This document shows, piece by piece, positions 1 to 7,929 of a DNA stretch of 64,000 nt. Numbering within the stretch: the first letter of the stretch is position 1; every line of letters starts with the position of its first letter. The position numbers and the translations under genes were made by a program. The DNA is from Cupriavidus taiwanensis LMG 19424 (GTDB lineage: Bacteria; Pseudomonadota; Gammaproteobacteria; Burkholderiales; Burkholderiaceae), in NCBI RefSeq assembly GCF_000069785.1, contig NC_010528.1, positions 1,860,001-1,924,000 on the forward strand, written 5' to 3'. The notes beneath the pieces were generated by a model that saw nothing but the letters and a program-made list of their open reading frames with translations, was not told where the DNA came from and searched no databases.

Positions 1-1
1 C

Positions 2-745
2 CAGCGCATCCTGAACGACCTGCACAACGCCGAGGCCAGCGTCTCGGCCGGCGGCGTCAAGGCCAGCGGGCACCTGCGCGTGACCGCGCCGGCAGGCTAC
101 GGGCGCAAGCACGTGGCGCCGCTGGTGCCGCTGTTCATCGAGTCGCACCCGGACGTGTCGATCACGCTGGACCTGTCCGATCGCGTGGTCGACCTGGTCA
201 ACGAGGGCTTCGACTGCGCCATCCGCCTGGGCGACCTGCCCGACTCCAGCCTGGTGTCGATCCGGCTGGCCGAAACCCGGCGCGTGGTGGTGGCCGCGCC
301 GGAATACCTGGCGCGCGCGGGGCGCCCGCAAGCGCCGGAGGACCTGCAGCGCCATAACTGCCTCGCCTTCGGCGCCAGCGCCAACATGCAGCGCGGCTGG
401 GTGTTCCAGGAAGAAGGCCGCGCCGTGACGGTCAAGGTGGGCGGCACCATGGAATGCAGCGACGGCGCGGTGCTGCACGAATGGTGCCTGCAAGGCAACG
501 GGCTGGCCTGGCGCTCCTGGTGGGAAGTCGGCAGCGAGATTGCCAGCGGACGGCTGGTGACGGTGCTGGACGAGTTCCAGGCACCGCCGATCGGCATCCA
601 TGCGGTGTTTCCGCAGCGCAAGCACCTGCCGCTGCGCGTGCGGCTCTTTATCGACCACCTGAAGAACACCTACGGCAATCCGTCCTACTGGCGGCGCGCC
701 GAGCAAGCCAGCGCGCTGCCCGTGGCGGAGGTGCTGGCCGACTAG
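2..745 (+). CDS. LysR-family transcriptional regulator, 3' part only
   Basis: The reading frame is open from the left window edge to the stop at 743-745, leaving 247 residues. It covers the linker and almost the whole LysR substrate-binding domain. Typical family text is visible, such as RVTAP at the domain start, HPDVSITLDLSDR and the FDCAIRLG segment. The N-terminal helix-turn-helix lies outside the window, so the target genes and true start cannot be read. The style (DLVNEGFDCAIR) resembles the large DmlR-like group of LysR proteins, whose effectors are mostly unknown. It is followed on the same strand by a universal stress gene that has its own promoter signals. Confidence 0.9.
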   Translation, partial: QRILNDLHNAEASVSAGGVKASGHLRVTAPAGYGRKHVAPLVPLFIESHPDVSITLDLSDRVVDLVNEGFDCAIRLGDLPDSSLVSIRLAETRRVVVAAPEYLARAGRPQAPEDLQRHNCLAFGASANMQRGWVFQEEGRAVTVKVGGTMECSDGAVLHEWCLQGNGLAWRSWWEVGSEIASGRLVTVLDEFQAPPIGIHAVFPQRKHLPLRVRLFIDHLKNTYGNPSYWRRAEQASALPVAEVLAD

Positions 746-786
746 GCGCGCGCCACCGCAGGCGTGCCGGGGCACTTCGGCTGCCC

Positions 787-827
787 TTGACATGACGCAA
801 TGGCCCTCTCGGCACACTGACTACAAT
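787..827 (+). promoter_or_regulatory. Putative FNR/Dnr-type promoter of the universal stress gene
   Basis: TTGACATGACGCAA at 787-800 resembles the FNR/Anr dyad TTGAT-N4-ATCAA, matching 7 of the 10 dyad positions. A TACAAT -10 element lies at 822-827. The predicted start near 835 places the dyad centre (793.5) at -41.5, the spacing of a class II activated promoter. Oxygen-responsive control of Usp genes is common in proteobacteria; here it is inference from spacing and motif only. Confidence 0.4.
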
Positions 828-918
828 GGATTCGTGACAGGCGTTGCCCGGCGCCGCGGCCCCACCGCGAACCGGCGGGCCGCCCTGCCCGTTCCCCTAG
901 TCAGCAAAGGAGCCCCGC

Positions 919-1353
919 ATGTTCCAACATATCCTGCTTCCCACCGACGGCTCGGAACTCTCCAAGAAGGCCATCAACGGCGGACTGGAGCTCGCCAAGG
1001 CCATCGGCGCGCGCGTCACGGCCTATGTCTGCCTGGAGGAATACCCGTACACCCCCTTCAGCGAGATCGTGGTCGAGGCCCCGCAGGCGTTCAAGGACCG
1101 TATCGAGAACCAGGCCAAGCTGTATCTGAAAGAGGTCGAAAACCTCGCCACGGCGGCCGGCGTCACCTTCGACGCCGACATGTCGACCTTCGCCGTGCCC
1201 TACCTGGGCATCATCGACGCCGCCGAGCGCCACGGCTGCGACGTGATCTTCATGGCCTCGCACGGCCGGCGCGGCCTGTCCGGCCTGCTGCTCGGCAGCG
1301 AGACGCAAAAGGTGCTGACGCATACCGACATTCCGGTGATCGTCTACCGCTGA
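919..1353 (+). CDS. Universal stress protein, UspA family
   Basis: This is a 144-residue single Usp domain, the usual family length. It opens with FQHILLPTDGSELSKKA and ends with the nucleotide-binding region GRRGLSGLLLGSETQKVL followed by IPVIVYR, so it should be an ATP-binding cytoplasmic Usp of the MJ0577 type. The start is supported by an AAAGGAG ribosome-binding site about 7 bases upstream. Family members help cells survive energy or oxygen stress, but the partner is not known. A strong bidirectional terminator follows. Its promoter region carries an FNR-like dyad. Confidence 0.93.
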   Translation: MFQHILLPTDGSELSKKAINGGLELAKAIGARVTAYVCLEEYPYTPFSEIVVEAPQAFKDRIENQAKLYLKEVENLATAAGVTFDADMSTFAVPYLGIIDAAERHGCDVIFMASHGRRGLSGLLLGSETQKVLTHTDIPVIVYR

Positions 1354-1377
1354 TCCCGGCACGCGGCGCGCCAAAGC

Positions 1378-1420
1378 AAAACCGCCCGCACCGGCTAGAC
1401 CGGTGCGGGCGGTTTTTTTG
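1378..1420. terminator. Bidirectional intrinsic terminator between usp and the M48 peptidase gene
   Basis: A 17-bp perfect inverted repeat (1378-1394 and 1400-1416) has a 5-base loop, with A-rich sequence on its left arm and a T-run on its right. It can end transcription of both convergent genes. Confidence 0.9.
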
Positions 1421-1434
1421 CTTGCCCAGGCCGC

Positions 1435-2196
1435 TTACGAAGCCTTGCTGATGCGCTGCTCGATATGCTTGGCGCGGTCTTCCGAGCCCGGGTGCGACGA
1501 GAACATGCTGGACTTGCCGCCGTCGAGCTTGGCCAGCTTCTGGAACGCCGTGACCAGGCCCTTGGTGCTGGCCTTGTTCTTGGTCAGCAGGTCGAACGAA
1601 TAGTCGTCGGCCGCGGTTTCCTGCGACTGCGAGAACTGCGCGTTGATCAGCTTCTCGCCCAGCTCGCCCAGCTGCGATTGCGACAGCGCCGCCACCGCGC
1701 CATTGCCGGCCGACGCCGCCGCGCCGCGCGCCGCGGTGGCGGTGTAGGCCACCTGCATGGCCTTCCTGGTGTGGCCCAGCGCCACGTGGCCCAGTTCGTG
1801 ACCCAGCACGCCGCGCACTTCGTCGTCGGTCATCATGTCCATCAGGCCGCTGTAGACACGCACGCAGCCGTTGGCCATGGCCCAGGCGTTGACGTCCTTG
1901 GTCAGGTAGACCTTGGCATTGACGTTGGGCACTTCGCTGTTCTTCAGCCCGCTCATGATCTTGACCAGGCGCTTGTTGTAGGTGCTGTTGGCAGCGGCGA
2001 TCTTGTTGGTCTTGTCCGATTCCGCGCAAGCCTGGTCCGACAGGCTCTTGACGTCGGCGTCCGACAGCGTGGCCGCCTTGGCCAGCGAGGTGCCGGCGCT
2101 CAGCATGCTGTCGACATTGGTGGGCATGCCGCCGGAACAGCCGGCCAGCAGTGCCGCCGCGACGGCGCAGGAAGCGAGCGAGAGAGTTGCTTTCAT
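1435..2196 (-). CDS. M48-family metalloprotease lipoprotein
   Basis: This is a 253-residue protein. It begins with a lipoprotein signal whose lipobox LAGC gives lipidated Cys20, so it should be membrane-anchored and face the periplasm. The zinc site HELGH (133-137) and a downstream SQETAADD segment supplying the third ligand mark an M48 peptidase related to HtpX/LoiP/BepA-type quality-control proteases. The start at 2196 is chosen because it places the signal peptide at the very N-terminus; an upstream in-frame extension of 32 residues has no signal character. It is monocistronic and converges on the universal stress gene. The exact substrate cannot be inferred. Confidence 0.92.
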   Translation of the reverse strand: MKATLSLASCAVAAALLAGCSGGMPTNVDSMLSAGTSLAKAATLSDADVKSLSDQACAESDKTNKIAAANSTYNKRLVKIMSGLKNSEVPNVNAKVYLTKDVNAWAMANGCVRVYSGLMDMMTDDEVRGVLGHELGHVALGHTRKAMQVAYTATAARGAAASAGNGAVAALSQSQLGELGEKLINAQFSQSQETAADDYSFDLLTKNKASTKGLVTAFQKLAKLDGGKSSMFSSHPGSEDRAKHIEQRISKAS

Positions 2197-2344
2197 GATG
2201 TTGTTCTGGGTGGAGTGGCTCGAAGAGTGCCGATAAAGGCCCCGGCACTTTAAGCCATCTGCCCGCGCGAGGGAATCACCCAAATGCTGCAAGCCGCCAG
2301 AAATGACAATTTATTGCATTTGGACAATCTTTCAGATTGAGGGG

Positions 2345-2381
2345 CAAAAAAATCGCGCCGTCCCTGAGAGAGAACGGCGCG
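2345..2381 (-). terminator. Intrinsic terminator of aceA
   Basis: The stem CGCGCCGT/ACGGCGCG (2354-2361 with 2374-2381) is followed on the minus strand by a run of seven T (2346-2352). Two further perfect hairpins lie between it and the aceA stop: 2394-2402 with 2410-2418, and 2423-2431 with 2441-2449. The aceA 3' end is therefore three consecutive stem-loops. Confidence 0.85.
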
Positions 2382-2462
2382 TCGCCTAAAAGAGAGCGCG
2401 TGATGGTCGCACGCGCTCCCGATCCCGCCGGACCCACGAGCCGGCGGGAGTGACCAGGAGAG

Positions 2463-3758
2463 TCAGGCCACTTTCTTGTCTTCGAAGAATTGCTCGTCTT
2501 CGGTCGAACCCTTCAGCGCGGTCGTCGACGACTGGCCGCCTTCGATGGTCTGGGTCACGGCGTCGAAATAGCCGGTACCGACCTCGCGCTGGTGCTTGAC
2601 CGCGGTAAAACCCTTTTCGGCGGCCTTGAACTCGGCTTCCTGCAGTTCGACGAACGCGCTCATCTGGTTGCGGGCGTAGCCGTAGGCCAGGTTGAACATC
2701 GAGTAGTTCAGCGAATGGAAGCCGGCCAGCGTGATGAACTGGAACTTGTACCCCATCGCGCCCAGCTCGCGCTGGAACCTGGCGATGGTGGCGTCGTCCA
2801 GGTTCTTCTTCCAGTTGAACGACGGCGAGCAGTTGTAGGCCAGCATCTTGCCCGGGAACCTGGCGTGCACGGCTTCGGCAAACTTCTTGGCGAATTCCAG
2901 GTCCGGCTTGCCGGTTTCGCACCACACCAGGTCGGCCACCTCGGCGTAGGCCAGCGCCCGCGAGATCGACTGCTCCAGGCCGTTGCGGACGCGGTAGAAG
3001 CCTTCGACGGTGCGCTCGCCGGTGCAGAACGGCTTGTCGTTGTCATCGATGTCGGAGGTGAGCAGGTCGGCGGCCTCTGCGTCGGTGCGGGCGATCACCA
3101 GGGTCGGCACGCCCGAGACGTCGGCGGCCAGGCGCGCGGCGGTCAGCTTGGCGACGGCTTCGCGGGTCGGCACCAGCACCTTGCCGCCCATGTGGCCGCA
3201 CTTCTTCACCGAGGCGAGCTGGTCCTCGAAGTGCACGCCGGCGGCGCCCGCCTCGATCATGGCCTTCATCAATTCGAAGGCATTCAGCACGCCGCCGAAG
3301 CCGGCTTCCGCGTCGGCGACGATCGGGGCGAAGAAGTCGGTGTCGCCCGTGCCTTCGCTCCACTGGATCTGGTCGGCGCGCTGGAAGGTGTTGTTGATGC
3401 GCTTGACCACCTGCGGCACCGAGTTGGCCGGATACAGCGACTGATCCGGGTACATCTCGCCAGCCAGGTTGGCGTCACCGGCAACCTGCCAGCCCGACAG
3501 GTAGATCGCCTTCAGGCCCGCCTTGACCTGCTGCATGGCCTGGTTGCCGGTCAGCGCACCCAGCGAATTGACGAACGGTTCGGTATGCAGCAGGTGCCAC
3601 AGCTTTTCGGCACCGCGGCGCGCCAGCGTGTGCTCGACCTGAACCGAACCACGCAGGCGCACCACGTCTTCGGCGGAGAAATTACGCTTGATGCCCTTCC
3701 AACGCGGATTGGTGTCCCAGTCTTTCTGCAGGGCCTGGATCTGCTCTTGGCGGTTCAT
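2463..3758 (-). CDS. aceA: Isocitrate lyase
   Basis: This 431-residue enzyme splits isocitrate into glyoxylate and succinate, the first step of the glyoxylate shunt that permits growth on acetate, fatty acids and polyhydroxybutyrate. The catalytic loop KKCGH is intact at 185-189 (Cys187), and the family text SLYPANSVP and YNCSPSFNW is present. Length fits the roughly 430-residue bacterial class. The start ATG is preceded by AGGAGAG. It is transcribed alone; malate synthase is not in the window. A 340-bp upstream region carries promoter-like hexamers and an inverted repeat that may bind a regulator. Confidence 0.98.
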   Translation of the reverse strand: MNRQEQIQALQKDWDTNPRWKGIKRNFSAEDVVRLRGSVQVEHTLARRGAEKLWHLLHTEPFVNSLGALTGNQAMQQVKAGLKAIYLSGWQVAGDANLAGEMYPDQSLYPANSVPQVVKRINNTFQRADQIQWSEGTGDTDFFAPIVADAEAGFGGVLNAFELMKAMIEAGAAGVHFEDQLASVKKCGHMGGKVLVPTREAVAKLTAARLAADVSGVPTLVIARTDAEAADLLTSDIDDNDKPFCTGERTVEGFYRVRNGLEQSISRALAYAEVADLVWCETGKPDLEFAKKFAEAVHARFPGKMLAYNCSPSFNWKKNLDDATIARFQRELGAMGYKFQFITLAGFHSLNYSMFNLAYGYARNQMSAFVELQEAEFKAAEKGFTAVKHQREVGTGYFDAVTQTIEGGQSSTTALKGSTEDEQFFEDKKVA

Positions 3759-4098
3759 GGTTGCTCTCCTGAACGTGATTGGGGATGGCTGAGAATCTCG
3801 GGCTCGCCCGGACTTGGAGGCTGCCTCGCGCCCCGCTGACGCTGGCTGCTTTTCGCGCCCAAGGTCCTGTGTCTTATATAAGAGTGTAGAGAACGCTGTC
3901 GCGTCGCAACAAGTCCGAAGCCACTGGCACGCCCAGATTTATTCTTCTTTCAAATCAACGGATTGAGAAAATTATTCCACGATGCGGGACAGAATCTTCC
4001 ATCATGAGAAATGACGTTGTGCTCCGCAAACTCGCATTTTTGCGGTCCAAAACCATTTCCCACATTGTGAAAAAAGCGGCAGATGCGGCGCAAGCGTG
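3759..4098 (-). promoter_or_regulatory. aceA upstream region with candidate promoter and inverted repeat
   Basis: This 340-bp non-coding stretch is AT-rich compared with its flanks. Read on the minus strand, TTGCGA (3904-3909) and TACACT (3883-3888) are 15 bp apart, and TATATA (3875-3880) with GCGACA (3897-3902) is an alternative pair. Further upstream CCGCAAA-N8-TTTGCGG (4024-4030 and 4039-4045) forms a perfect dyad suited to a regulator of acetate metabolism. None of these is proven, and no open reading frame with a ribosome-binding site is seen here. Confidence 0.4.
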
Positions 4099-5073
4099 TC
4101 AGTGAACGCGACACGCCAGGAGCGCCGCGGAGGCCGGAGCGCCTTCGATATGATCGACAAATTCGCTGACCATGGCGGCAAACCCGGCAGGGTCGGCGAG
4201 CGGCAGCCAGTGCTGCGCCGGTACGGTGCGACGCCACAGTTGCGGGGTCCAGCGGTGCATGGCTTCTGTCACCGAAGGCTTCACGTAACGGTCATGCCGC
4301 GGCACGATCAGCTGCACCGGCGCATGCGCGTCCCGAGGCCGTGGCGCGCGCAGCGTCGGCAGGATGTTGGCGCGGTACAGGCGCACGCCGTGGCAGCCGT
4401 CGGCGACCTGGGTCGGGTTCAGCCTGGCGCGGACGCCCTCGGTCAGGCGCAGGTAGCGTGGCCACGCCCGGCCCAGCCACAGCCGCCAGGCCAGCTCGGG
4501 CAGCCAAGGCAGGTGGAAGACGCCGATATACCACGATGCCATCAGCTGGCGCAGCGCCTGCCCCAATGCCGCCAGCGAGCGCTGCCCGCGCAGTTCGCGC
4601 AGCGCGATGGCCGCGTGGTCCAGGCACGGGCCGGAGCAGGAAGTGAAGGAGGCAATGCGCCCCTGCAAACGCGGATCGGTGACAAATTCCCAGCCCTGGA
4701 TCGAGCCCCAGTCGTGGCCGACCAGATGCACCGCGCGCTGCGGCGACACCGCGTCGATCACCGCGATAAAGTCGTCAGCCAGCTTCGGCAGCCGGTAGGC
4801 CGCGCTCGCCCGCGGTGCGGTCGAGCGTCCGGCACCGCGCACGTCGTAGGCCACCACGTGGAAGCGCCCGGCCAACTGTGCCGCCACGGCGTGCCAGACC
4901 TCGCTGTTATCGGGGTAGCCATGGACCAGCACGATGGTTGGCCGTGTTGGCCCGGGCGCGCCCCGGCGCGTTGCCGCCAGGCGCACGTCGCCGGCATCGA
5001 TGAAACACGATTGCAGGACTTGCTGTGAGACTTGCTGCGGGACTTGCATAGCGTGCATGGCCGTCGGTTCCAT
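4099..5073 (-). CDS. Alpha/beta-hydrolase of the epoxide-hydrolase type
   Basis: This 324-residue single-domain alpha/beta hydrolase has an oxyanion motif HGYPDNSEVW near residue 51. Its nucleophile motif GHDWGS puts Asp121 where lipases have Ser; an Asp nucleophile is the signature of epoxide hydrolases and haloalkane dehalogenases. A C-terminal AQHWLPLADP region supplies the catalytic His. Sequence style resembles the N-terminal half of EphD-like proteins, which usually carry an extra short-chain dehydrogenase domain that is absent here. Substrate is unknown. The start may instead be one of the Met codons at residues 6 or 9. The neighbouring aceA has its own promoter. Confidence 0.82.
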   Translation of the reverse strand: MEPTAMHAMQVPQQVSQQVLQSCFIDAGDVRLAATRRGAPGPTRPTIVLVHGYPDNSEVWHAVAAQLAGRFHVVAYDVRGAGRSTAPRASAAYRLPKLADDFIAVIDAVSPQRAVHLVGHDWGSIQGWEFVTDPRLQGRIASFTSCSGPCLDHAAIALRELRGQRSLAALGQALRQLMASWYIGVFHLPWLPELAWRLWLGRAWPRYLRLTEGVRARLNPTQVADGCHGVRLYRANILPTLRAPRPRDAHAPVQLIVPRHDRYVKPSVTEAMHRWTPQLWRRTVPAQHWLPLADPAGFAAMVSEFVDHIEGAPASAALLACRVH

Positions 5074-5180
5074 CGTTCGATGTCATGGTCGGCCATGCTA
5101 CGCAAAAGCCAGCGGTGCCGCGAATGGGCGCCGCCTGTTTGAAACGCGTGCTGAAACGCGTGCTGAAGCGAGTACGGGAA

Positions 5181-5597
5181 TCAGGCCGCGGCCGTATCGC
5201 GGGCCCGGCGATAGGCAATCCAGTCACCGCCGTCGATGCGCGGCAGCGTGGCGGTTGCGGCGGCCGCCACCGGGTACAGCAGGCAGGCAACGGGCTCCCC
5301 GTTATGCTGCACCGCCTGTTCCTCGCGCACGAACAGCGTGGCCTGGCCCGGATAGACCTCCTCGATTTCATCCAGCACCGGCAACAGGGCTTCGGCAATC
5401 TCGTAGATATCGCCGACCACCGGGCCGCCGCCGGCATCCAGCACCAGGCCGGGATAGGTGCCAAAGTCATAGAGCCTGCCGGCGACCGTACCGGTGCCCA
5501 GGAGCGTGGGTGCGGCAATGCCGTAGCGGCGGGCCGCGGCGTTCAGGTCATTGACCTCGCCGGCGCGCAGCGTGCCGTAAACGAAGACGCGCGGCAT
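5181..5597 (-). CDS. Gamma-glutamylcyclotransferase-like (AIG2/YtfP family) protein
   Basis: This 138-residue protein opens with VFVYGTLRAGEVND, the ligand-binding loop of the gamma-glutamylcyclotransferase fold. It contains LDEIEEVYPG, where the family's catalytic Glu lies. Family members cleave gamma-glutamyl compounds or act on modified lysines, but many bacterial copies have no assigned reaction. The ATG at 5597 is preferred over longer forms because the motif then sits at the N-terminus as in homologues. It starts 2 bp after the rraA-like stop, so the two are surely co-transcribed. Confidence 0.85.
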   Translation of the reverse strand: MPRVFVYGTLRAGEVNDLNAAARRYGIAAPTLLGTGTVAGRLYDFGTYPGLVLDAGGGPVVGDIYEIAEALLPVLDEIEEVYPGQATLFVREEQAVQHNGEPVACLLYPVAAAATATLPRIDGGDWIAYRRARDTAAA

Positions 5598-5599
5598 GC

Positions 5600-6097
5600 T
5601 CAGCGCTCCAGCTTGTCGTCGGCGACCAGGATCCCGTCGACATCGACATAGATCCAGTTGCCCGGGCGCACCACCGCGCCCGGCATCTGCACCGTGACCT
5701 CGCTCTCGCCCACGTTGCGCTTCTGGCTCTTCTGCGGATGCGCGGCCAGCGCGCGGATGCCGATGTCGCACACGTCGAGCTCGGCGGTATCGCGGATGCA
5801 GCCGTTGACGACGATGCCGACCCAGCCGTTCTTCTCGGCCAGCAGCCCCAGGTTGCCGCCCACCAGCGCGCAGCGCAGCGAGCCGCCGCCATCGATCACC
5901 AGCACGCGGCCGCGGCCCGGCGACTCCAGCGTGGCGCGCACCAGCGAGTTGTCTTCGAACACCTTGAGCGTCGCGGCCGGGCCGGCAAATGCCGGCTGCT
6001 TGCCGAAGGCGCGGAACACCGGCGCCATCACGCGCAGCGTGCCCTCGGCAAGGCGGTCTTCATGCGCGTCGCACAGGTCGGTGGTGACGGGCTTCAT
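5600..6097 (-). CDS. rraA: RraA family protein (RNase E inhibitor RraA / HMG aldolase family)
   Basis: This 165-residue protein of the RraA/4-hydroxy-4-methyl-2-oxoglutarate aldolase family contains the characteristic [14 protein letters not shown] and [12 protein letters not shown] motifs. The Arg-Asp of the second is the metal and oxyanion site of the aldolases. In enterics RraA inhibits RNase E; in many soil proteobacteria the same fold cleaves 2-oxo acids to pyruvate. Location next to a ThDP-dependent enzyme and an MFS carrier makes a metabolic aldolase role plausible, but the sequence alone does not decide. The start is supported by AGGAGAC upstream. Confidence 0.85.
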   Translation of the reverse strand: MKPVTTDLCDAHEDRLAEGTLRVMAPVFRAFGKQPAFAGPAATLKVFEDNSLVRATLESPGRGRVLVIDGGGSLRCALVGGNLGLLAEKNGWVGIVVNGCIRDTAELDVCDIGIRALAAHPQKSQKRNVGESEVTVQMPGAVVRPGNWIYVDVDGILVADDKLER

Positions 6098-6145
6098 CTC
6101 GGGTCTCCTGATCGGTAAGAAAGAATGCTGCCGCGCCGCGCGGCG

Positions 6146-7885
6146 TTACGGCTTCCGGCTGGCCAGCGCCTGCGCCCGGATCGCGCTCAGCGTGGTGCGC
6201 GGCGTGATCACGTCCGGGTCCACCTGGATTTCGATCAGCGTCGACACCGGCGCGGCGAGCGCCTCGCGCAACGCCGGCGCAAAGGCTTCGGTCGTATTCA
6301 CGGTAGCGCCGCGTGCCCCATAGGCGCGCGCCAGCACGGCAAAATCGGGATTGAGCAGCTCGGTGCCGGACACATGCGTCGGGTACTCGCGTTCCTGGTG
6401 CATGCGGATGGTGCCGTACATGCCGTTGTTGACGACGATGATAATGACCGGCGCCTGGTACTGCATCGACGTAGCAAGTTCCTGGCCATTCATCAGGAAG
6501 CAGCCGTCGCCCGCCAGCGCCACCACGGTACGCTGCGGGAAGGCGATCTTGGCACCGACAGCGGCCGGCACGCCGTAGCCCATCGCGCCGCTGGTCGGCG
6601 CCAGCTGGCCGCGTCCGCCGCTGGTGAACGGCCGGTAGCGGAAATAGCGGTGCAGCCAGCCGGCATAGTTGCCGGCGCCGTTGGTCACCACCGCATCGTC
6701 CGGCAGCAGCTGGTCCAGCGTGCGGATGACCTCGGCCATGTCGACGCCCTGCGCCTTGAACGGCGGCGGCTGCAGGTAGCGTTCGTAATCGGCGTGCGCG
6801 CCTTCGGTCCAGTCTTGCCAGCGCGGCGTGGCCTGCGGCTGCAGGCCCGCCAGGCGCGCCGCGATGGCCGGCATCGAGGCCTGGATCATCAGATCGGCCT
6901 GGTACACGCTGCCCAGCTCTTCCGCACCGGCGTGCACATGGACCAGCGTCTGCGCCGGCCGCGGCGCCGCGATCAGCGCGTAGCCGCCGGTGGTCATCTC
7001 GCCCAGCCGCGGGCCGATCGCCAGCACCAGGTCAGCGTTGCGGATGCGCTCGGCCAGCGCGGGATTGATGCCGATGCCGACATCGCCGGCGTAGTTGGGA
7101 TGGCGGTTGTCGAACAGGTCCTGGCCGCGGAAGGCACAGCCCACCGGCAAGGCAAAGCGCTCGGCAAAAGCCTGCAGGTCGGCGCAGGCCTGCGGGGTCC
7201 AGCCGCTGCCGCCGGCCAGCACGAACGGGCGCTCGGCGGCGTGGAGCATGTCGGCCAGCCGCGTCAGCTCGGCCTCGCCGGGCCAGGCCATGACGCGCCG
7301 GTAGGCCTGCAACTGCGGCACGACGGCGGTCTGCGCCAGCATGTCTTCGGGCAGTGCCAGCACCACCGGGCCGGGACGACCGGAGGTGGCGGTCTGGTAG
7401 GCACGCGCGATGTACTCGGGGATGCGTTCGACCCGGTCGATCTGCGCCACCCACTTGGCCATCTGGCCAAACATGCGGCGGTAGTCGATTTCCTGGAAGG
7501 CCTCGCGGTCCATGAAATCGGTGCCGACCTGGCCGATGAACAGGATCATCGGGGTCGAGTCCTGGAACGCGGTATGCACGCCGATGCTGGCATTGGTGGC
7601 ACCGGGCCCGCGCGTGCAAAAGGCCAGCCCCGGACGGCCGGTCAGCTTGCCGTAGGCTTCCGCCATCACCGCGGCGCCGCCCTCCTGGCGGCAGACGACA
7701 AAGCGCAGCCGGTCGCGGCGGCGATGAAAGCCATCCAGCACCGCCAGGTAGCTTTCGCCCGGCACGCCGAAGGCCAACTCGGCCCCATGCGCCAGCAGCG
7801 CGTCGACCAGGATATGGCCGCCTGGCAGCGGCGCGCCGCGATCGGTGTCTTCAGGCTGGCTGGCGTTGACTGGCGTCGTTGGCAT
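6146..7885 (-). CDS. ThDP-dependent enzyme of the acetolactate-synthase family
   Basis: This 579-residue protein has the three-domain ThDP architecture. An N-terminal PYR domain carries catalytic Glu44 in GVPGESYL, followed by a central DHS-like domain and a C-terminal PP domain with the ThDP motif GDG...NN around residues 450-480. It resembles acetolactate synthase large subunits, but no regulatory small subunit gene is adjacent, so valine or isoleucine synthesis is unlikely. A catabolic 2-oxo acid decarboxylase or carboligase role is more probable. It lies 44 bp after an MFS gene and 48 bp before the RraA-family gene, suggesting import and cleavage of a common substrate. Confidence 0.85.
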   Translation of the reverse strand: MPTTPVNASQPEDTDRGAPLPGGHILVDALLAHGAELAFGVPGESYLAVLDGFHRRRDRLRFVVCRQEGGAAVMAEAYGKLTGRPGLAFCTRGPGATNASIGVHTAFQDSTPMILFIGQVGTDFMDREAFQEIDYRRMFGQMAKWVAQIDRVERIPEYIARAYQTATSGRPGPVVLALPEDMLAQTAVVPQLQAYRRVMAWPGEAELTRLADMLHAAERPFVLAGGSGWTPQACADLQAFAERFALPVGCAFRGQDLFDNRHPNYAGDVGIGINPALAERIRNADLVLAIGPRLGEMTTGGYALIAAPRPAQTLVHVHAGAEELGSVYQADLMIQASMPAIAARLAGLQPQATPRWQDWTEGAHADYERYLQPPPFKAQGVDMAEVIRTLDQLLPDDAVVTNGAGNYAGWLHRYFRYRPFTSGGRGQLAPTSGAMGYGVPAAVGAKIAFPQRTVVALAGDGCFLMNGQELATSMQYQAPVIIIVVNNGMYGTIRMHQEREYPTHVSGTELLNPDFAVLARAYGARGATVNTTEAFAPALREALAAPVSTLIEIQVDPDVITPRTTLSAIRAQALASRKP

Positions 7886-7929
7886 GGAAACGTTCCTCAG
7901 GCAAGCGGGTTGGGATAGCGGCGGGCGGG

